The position numbers and the translations under genes were made by a program. Under the pieces are notes generated by a model. It ran no database searches. It saw nothing but the letters and a program-made list of their open reading frames with translations, and was not told the DNA's origin. A stretch of 64,000 nucleotides of DNA from Ceratodon purpureus (taxonomy: Eukaryota; Streptophyta; Bryopsida; Pseudoditrichales; Ditrichaceae), in NCBI GenBank assembly GCA_014871385.1, contig CM026426.1, positions 21,318,573-21,382,572 of the forward strand. The letters run 5' to 3'. Every line of letters begins with the position of its first letter. Position 1 is the first letter of the stretch. This document shows positions 59,046 to 64,000 of the stretch, piece after piece.

Positions 59046-62000
59046 ATGGCAGATTCGCAGCATGATGAGATTGGAGGAACCGGTAAAAGGAACAAGAGGA
59101 AAGGAGCATGCCACAACTTTTCATCGGATATCCTAGGCAACAAAGACATCTTAGCGGAAGAAGGTTGGGAATCTTTGGGAGACATTTTGTGGACGCAGAA
59201 GGAGTGCAAAACATATTTGAAGATGTATCACATTGATAAATTATGGCCCCGAGAACAACACAAGTTGAACACACGGACTTTTAGCTGAAAGCCTAGGTCA
59301 TGCATGGATGACCATTTCATGCATCGAGCATATGAGGTTTGGACTACTCTGTTTGGGGATTGAAGGCCTACCAAAGCCCATTTCAATTATACCATTTTGT
59401 GTATGGTATATGCCGAGCTAATATTGAAGCGGCCGGTTAGTTGGTGTACGTACCCCACTACGAAAGACAAGCCGCTGCAAATTGGATGGAATGTAAGAGA
59501 TATCCCGGATTTATATCTAATCGATCCGTTGCAAGCAAAGAAGGTCATAGCGGAGTTCAGAAAGAAGCCGGGGCATTGGCCACCTCTGAAGAGTATCGCG
59601 AAGAATGAATTCCAAAATTTTGAGGGTGAAATGTCGCATCGTCAAGAGGAAAAGAAGCCAATTGCCGTTGCGAACGTGATTGCAACGATGTTTCCAACAA
59701 CCACGGAAACCAATGTCCCGATTATTCCTAGAGTAGACTTGGGAATCAAAGTGAAATCTTCCAATGATACGAAGGGCAAGGCAGTTGTGGATGAGGTAGA
59801 AGTTCGTGTGGACAATGAGTGTTCCACACATCCGAAGGTTGTGGAAGTTGTATGCTCCGACTCTCGTTCAGAAGACAATGGTCCGAGATCATTGGCAATA
59901 GTAGAGGTGCCTACTAAAGAGGATAGTCCAAAGGATCTAGGTCATTCCATTTCAGACATTATGGAGATGCTTAAGTCATTGCCGCACAACGAATCATTGA
60001 AGGAGTTACTAGATTTTAGCATCAAATGGACAGAGGTGTGCTCAGATAAATGGCGTGGGGGCTTAGACAATACCACTGAGGGAGAAGTTGCAGGAAAAAC
60101 CACGGAGGAAGTGCAAGAAATTTGTAATGTGTTGAAGATTGCAAAATCGCTATGGCACCAGATCTTCTAAACATGGCTCATGGATTTGCAAGTATCACTC
60201 CGAGCATGATACACGGTGCCCTTGGGTTTGAGACTTTGGTATCTTCCATTAAGCCTCTTCTGGAAGCTCGTGTACAATTAGGCGAAGAGAACGTGGCGTT
60301 GAGTGAGGAATTAGTGGAGGCAACGAAGATCATTGATACCTTAAATGTAAGGTTAGAGAGGATGAAGGAGAGTTTTAATTTACAAGTGCGAGATTGTGAG
60401 CAGTACCACCCGAAAGACAAAGGAAAAAGCAAAATAAAAGAAGTGAAGCCTAAGAAGAAGAAGGAAACGGTGAAGGTGGAAGAAAAGGATGGTGTAATAC
60501 AATTAGGGAGCCATGATGAGGATTCCGATGACCTCGTCCTTTCGAAATTCTTTAATAAAAGTAGAGATGGGGCCACACAAGGGGTGGCGTCCCAGAAGTC
60601 CAGAAGCACCCATGGTCCAGTTGCATTGGACATTGGCTCTAGCCAAGCAACACCAAAAAATGAAGACAGAGGAAAGGAGCCAATGGATGATTTAGAAGAA
60701 GTGGACATTCTTTTACGGGATTTGGAGGTGGCTAAAAGGGAAAGAGACGAGGCCCGTACAGAGCTGCAGAAGCTAAAGATTACTATACAGATGGTGGACG
60801 ATACACCATGTTCCGCAAAGGCATTATCGAGGCTTGGTTGGGTCCACAAACTGCGAGATAAGGAAACAATAGTTTCTAAAGCACAACAGGACATGAAGAA
60901 ATGTGCTATTACTTCCATGGATGTTGAAGGAGCTATCAAATCATCTTTACAGAAGTATAACGAGGCAACAGCCAAAGATAGCAAGGATGCAACAAAAATC
61001 ACGATATGGCACGACGTAGAAGAAATGATGGAGTGCACATTACATAGTTCAAAAAATAAGAGAGGGGTCATTGATTGGGCACTAGAGGTGGAGGAGGGGT
61101 GGATGCTGTACGATGTACTATCATTCCATTTTGATGAATTGAAACGAGGGATTATCTATACTCGCAAATTGTCTGAGGAATATTCAAAGGAGAAGTGTTC
61201 CATTTATCAACAGTATTTTGGGCCGGAGGAGGCTTTTGAGATGGGGCATCGTAATCACAAGTTCCACATAACTTGCATCGTGAGGCGTGCTTTAAACAAG
61301 AGACATTGTGTTATTTGCCGCTCCCCAATTAGTTCTCGATTTTACGAGATGATGGGACTAGAGCACTTAATGCCACTTGGTCACGAGTTTGATCGGTGGA
61401 ATTTACCACTAGACCAACTACCCAAGAAAGAGATGAATTGGTTTGACTGGGGTAAGTCACTTACCTGGAACCCGACGACATTGACTCACCAACTCTCTAC
61501 GGAAGGCAATGCCGAATTGGACGATTTTTCATGGATGACCCACGACTATGAGGTGGAGATGAGGGCACATGAAATTCCAAATGCTAAGGAGCAGGAATTT
61601 TTTTGTAGGAACTTCGGAGGACATTGGAGTGTACATGGTAATCGCCTCTTCCGGTTTCCAAAACCGGAAGTTGTGGTACAAGCCGACGGTACAAGAAGAG
61701 AAGTAGAGCAAGATTATGGGCAGATTGATGAGTACAAGATGTACGACAGAACTCCGGTCGGGAGGGCACTTGTATTGAGGAAACTGGAAGAAGCTATTTG
61801 CCACCGTCGCACTTTCACAGAAGAATCCTTCAAATATTTGGACCTAGACTACTGGAAGGTCCTCAAGAAGTTCGACGATGCTCTTTAGAAAATAGTTTCC
61901 AACTGGAGAAGGGCACTTCGTGATGAAGGTGGCATGTCTCTTTGGTCATGCGCTAGTATTGACAAGATTGTGCAAGAAACAGTAGCCAAGATTGAGAAGG

Positions 62001-62152
62001 CAAAGGAGTTATTGGACGGGAAGAATTTCAAAAAGCGCAAATGGGACAGTCCCTATGAAGATGACCTCGAATGGAGGGATGATAATCGTCGGAAAGTGGA
62101 AGCAGTGGAGGAAGAATATCGATCGGGGGGTACGATTACACGACCAAGTTAG
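59046..62152 (+). pseudogene. Coiled-coil / RING-like protein, decayed
   Basis: The frame starts MADSQHDEIGGTGKRNKRKG and passes TGA at 59286 and 59361 into LILKRPVSWCTYPTTK, parallel to FFYSKPVNWCEEALD of the gene at 36429. Near 60160 the reading shifts frame. It then runs through an acidic/Lys-rich coiled-coil region (about 60250-60830) to HRNHKFHITCIVRRALNKRHCVICRSPI, which has the later Cys/His ligands of a RING finger (61245-61330). TAG at 61886 is followed in phase by a Lys/Glu-rich tail (KIEKAKELLDGKNFKKRKWD) to TAG at 62150. TGA fits lost CGA; the clustering of breaks marks decay. It is driven by the GC-rich promoter module immediately upstream. Function unknown. Confidence 0.55.
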
Positions 62153-62902
62153 AGACGCGTTACTCGGGGATCAAATGTAAACATTGAGTAGAATATATAC
62201 GTCGGACATCATACTCGCGTTACTTCGATTAATGTGATAATACATATGGTGATAGTGGCATTTGGAACAGTATATATTGGTTGCGTAGCCGGTTGTATGG
62301 AGTCTACTCTACCTCTCAATGTACTTGCAAAATATTCTTTTGTTTTTAATACAATTTCATTTCTGATTCTGAATTGCATTTGTGTTGAAAGATTTGTTAG
62401 TACGTCGACGCATCGAACTAGATATGTAGATTTTGTACATTCATTACAAAAAAATAATTGCGTTGATATACCCTAAACCTACAATACTTGACATTAAATG
62501 AGTCTATGCCGATGTAGGTATGTAAAAGTGGTTCGTATATTTTTACCGCATTTCAATAATTGGACAGTACGTGGCAATTGTGTATGTTGTCTCTTTCACG
62601 GTTCCTCATTTATTGTATGCAGCGAGGTTTCATTAAGAGCTACCACCGAAACCTCGACCGTCAGTATAAGTGATTAGTCATTAAAGATAACAATTAAGAA
62701 TAAGGAATGCAAGTTTTATCCAACGTGAAGTACCATCAAAGTAAAGATAAGGACACAACATTGAGGACCATATTGAAGAGGCAAGCACCACCGCTTAAAA
62801 GGGATATATTATGATCACAGTTTCTAGAATTGGACATTCATAAAAGAATGGCATTCTACGGTGCTGTACTAAAAATGCTCCTTTCTAACAAATGTGCAAC
62901 AA
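62153..62902. other. Intergenic DNA between the RING-like and hAT genes
   Basis: An 80-codon hydrophobic frame at 62234-62476 continues the phase of the upstream gene beyond two TAGs. Its composition (MVIVAFGTVYIGCVAGC) could encode one or two membrane segments, but nothing else supports it. Otherwise nothing is recognised. Confidence 0.35.
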
Positions 62903-64000
62903 TCACACCACATAATCACTGTCGCCTTGCACTTTGGCCCCACTAGGGCCGGAAGGATCTTCATCGTCATCGCTATCGCGCTCCTGCTTTACCCTCACCA
63001 TAGTCTTCTTCTTCGGGAGGTCCATGAATTTCTTTGAGCCATTCACAACATCCAGCAGAGTTTTTAGCTTCTCAGGATTGAAAGGCAACACCTTATGATC
63101 CTTATCTTCTGCCTTCCGCTTGAACATGGCTCTAGGCGGGGGCTGCTCAGGAAACAGGTCTGGTTTTCCCAAAGCCAACTTTGGGCCAAAGAGCTGCCTG
63201 ATTGGAACTCCTTCATCACTAGAGAGAATGTCCGAATCAGCTTGTTGGATTTGGGCCAATCTCTTCTTAACTTTCTCCGCTATTTCAGCAGCCTTATCAT
63301 CTTCCTTCATTTTCTTAGACAAGGCAACCAACCTCTCAGATGATTCAAAGCCACCAGCTTGGACCCTAGTCTTTGTGGTTCCAAACAATGTCCAAGACGC
63401 ACCACGTACGGTCACGGGCACAGCCTCCTTTGTGGAGGGTGGAAGCATTTTCTCCTTTATGGGCTTGAAGTCTGGAGAAACGACCTTCACAGTATCAAAG
63501 GTGGGGACTTCGTCTTTCTTTGGTACGACCAAACCCCGTGTGGTATGAGATGATCCTCCTCGCAAAATCTTATCACTGTTTAGAAAACCGTCTCCATTTA
63601 GAAGGGAAGCTAAAGGAATCATATCCTCTTCGTTGGCACCATCTTGATCAACATCATCATACTCAAATACACACTCCTTGGGCCCGGAAGGAAAACGGGA
63701 TGTGTCTCTCGGTAAAACCTCGTCAGCAATTGGATTGTCAATAGGATGGTCAAATGATAGAGCATCGAACGGTACATGAACATCAGACTCACTAGAGTAG
63801 TTAACGTCGTTGGTCTCCACGGCCTTCGGATCCTCCTTCCCCTCCAAATCCCCATAGAACCTCCCTAAACCACTCAGCTTTGATTGGAAAATCATCTTGG
63901 AATTTGTATACACAAACACAAGGTCATTAGCCCTTTTCGGAAGCAACCAGTTCCGCTTCTTGTCGTGGACAAAGGATTAACTACTCCAATTCCGCTCGCA
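62903..64000 (-). pseudogene. hAT transposase C-terminal region, 5' part outside the window
   Basis: Reading leftwards from the window edge: CERNWSS, a TAA at 63979-63977, SFVHDKKRN, then LLPKRANDLVFVYTNSKMI. This is the hAT dimerisation signature (ERNWS..., KRNRL..., A..LVYV..N). A ~330-residue disordered Asp/Glu/Lys/Ser-rich tail follows, with DVDQDGANEED and KQERDSDDDEDPSGPSG, ending at TAG. hAT transposases cut and paste DNA with 8-bp target duplications; the catalytic part is off-window. The TAA replaces what is usually Tyr in this block, so this copy may be dead. Confidence 0.65.

Overview
The window looks like repeat-dense eukaryotic nuclear DNA, most likely from a streptophyte (land plant or charophyte alga). 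The grounds are spliceosomal introns with GT/AG borders, a decayed SUVR-type pre-SET/SET histone methyltransferase, a secreted protein resembling the plant self-incompatibility (S-protein homologue) family, Mutator-like and hAT transposases, and extensive homopolymer and microsatellite DNA. The species cannot be named from sequence alone. Most genes here are mobile-element genes or mobile-element cargo, and most carry in-frame stops or frameshifts.

Layout. 1-3.1 kb: C-terminal part of a LINE polyprotein (RNase H, CCHC, PD-(D/E)XK-like). 3.6-8.5 kb: a strongly G-rich (+ strand) block containing a minus-strand LINE ORF1-like gene. 8.7-12.6 kb: AT-rich DNA with two copies of a ~60-bp minisatellite and poly-A tracts. 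12.8-14.9 kb: decayed coiled-coil/RING-like gene behind a poly-G tract. 15.1-16.3 kb: two MITE-like elements. 16.5-19.3 kb: decayed SUVR-like gene. 20.3-23.9 kb: decayed minus-strand transposase-like gene whose non-coding parts are dense in GTAC. 26.2-30.7 kb: arrays of a GTTC-N6-GAAC palindrome and a piggyBac-like non-autonomous element. 30.9-31.6 kb: paralogue of a transposase N-terminal region. 31.8-52.1 kb: a kinase-like gene split in two by an ~18.2-kb element. 53.4-54.7 kb: minus-strand Arg/Gly/Tyr-rich gene. 56-58 kb: AT-rich tandem repeats. 58.2-62.2 kb: GC-rich promoter followed by a second decayed coiled-coil/RING-like gene. 62.9-64 kb: C-terminal end of a hAT transposase.

The most interesting object is the element at 33138-51377. 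It has related terminal inverted repeats (a GCGGCGAGCGGCGAGCGGAGAGC core) and sits between two copies of a 10-13-bp target sequence. When the element is removed the kinase-like reading frame joins exactly. Inside are a Mutator-type transposase with a SWIM finger, an intact 493-codon RING-like protein, an S-protein-like secreted protein, an unknown 170-aa protein, and an 11-exon minus-strand gene. That gene combines a ParB-like DGNH region with a beta-class (circularly permuted) DNA methyltransferase-like domain. Its introns hold an array of palindromes centred on GCCGGTACCGGC at 95-96-bp spacing. It reads as a giant cargo-carrying Mutator-like element.

Two genome-wide themes recur. First, stops inside otherwise homologous frames are mostly TAG and TGA, with few TAA. 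Most fit C-to-T loss of CAG and CGA codons, as expected for CG/CHG-methylated DNA. Second, unrelated genes (kinase-like, RGG-type, RING-like) share a related GC-rich upstream module with a TATA motif between inverted GC arms, and two of them also have a poly-G leader.
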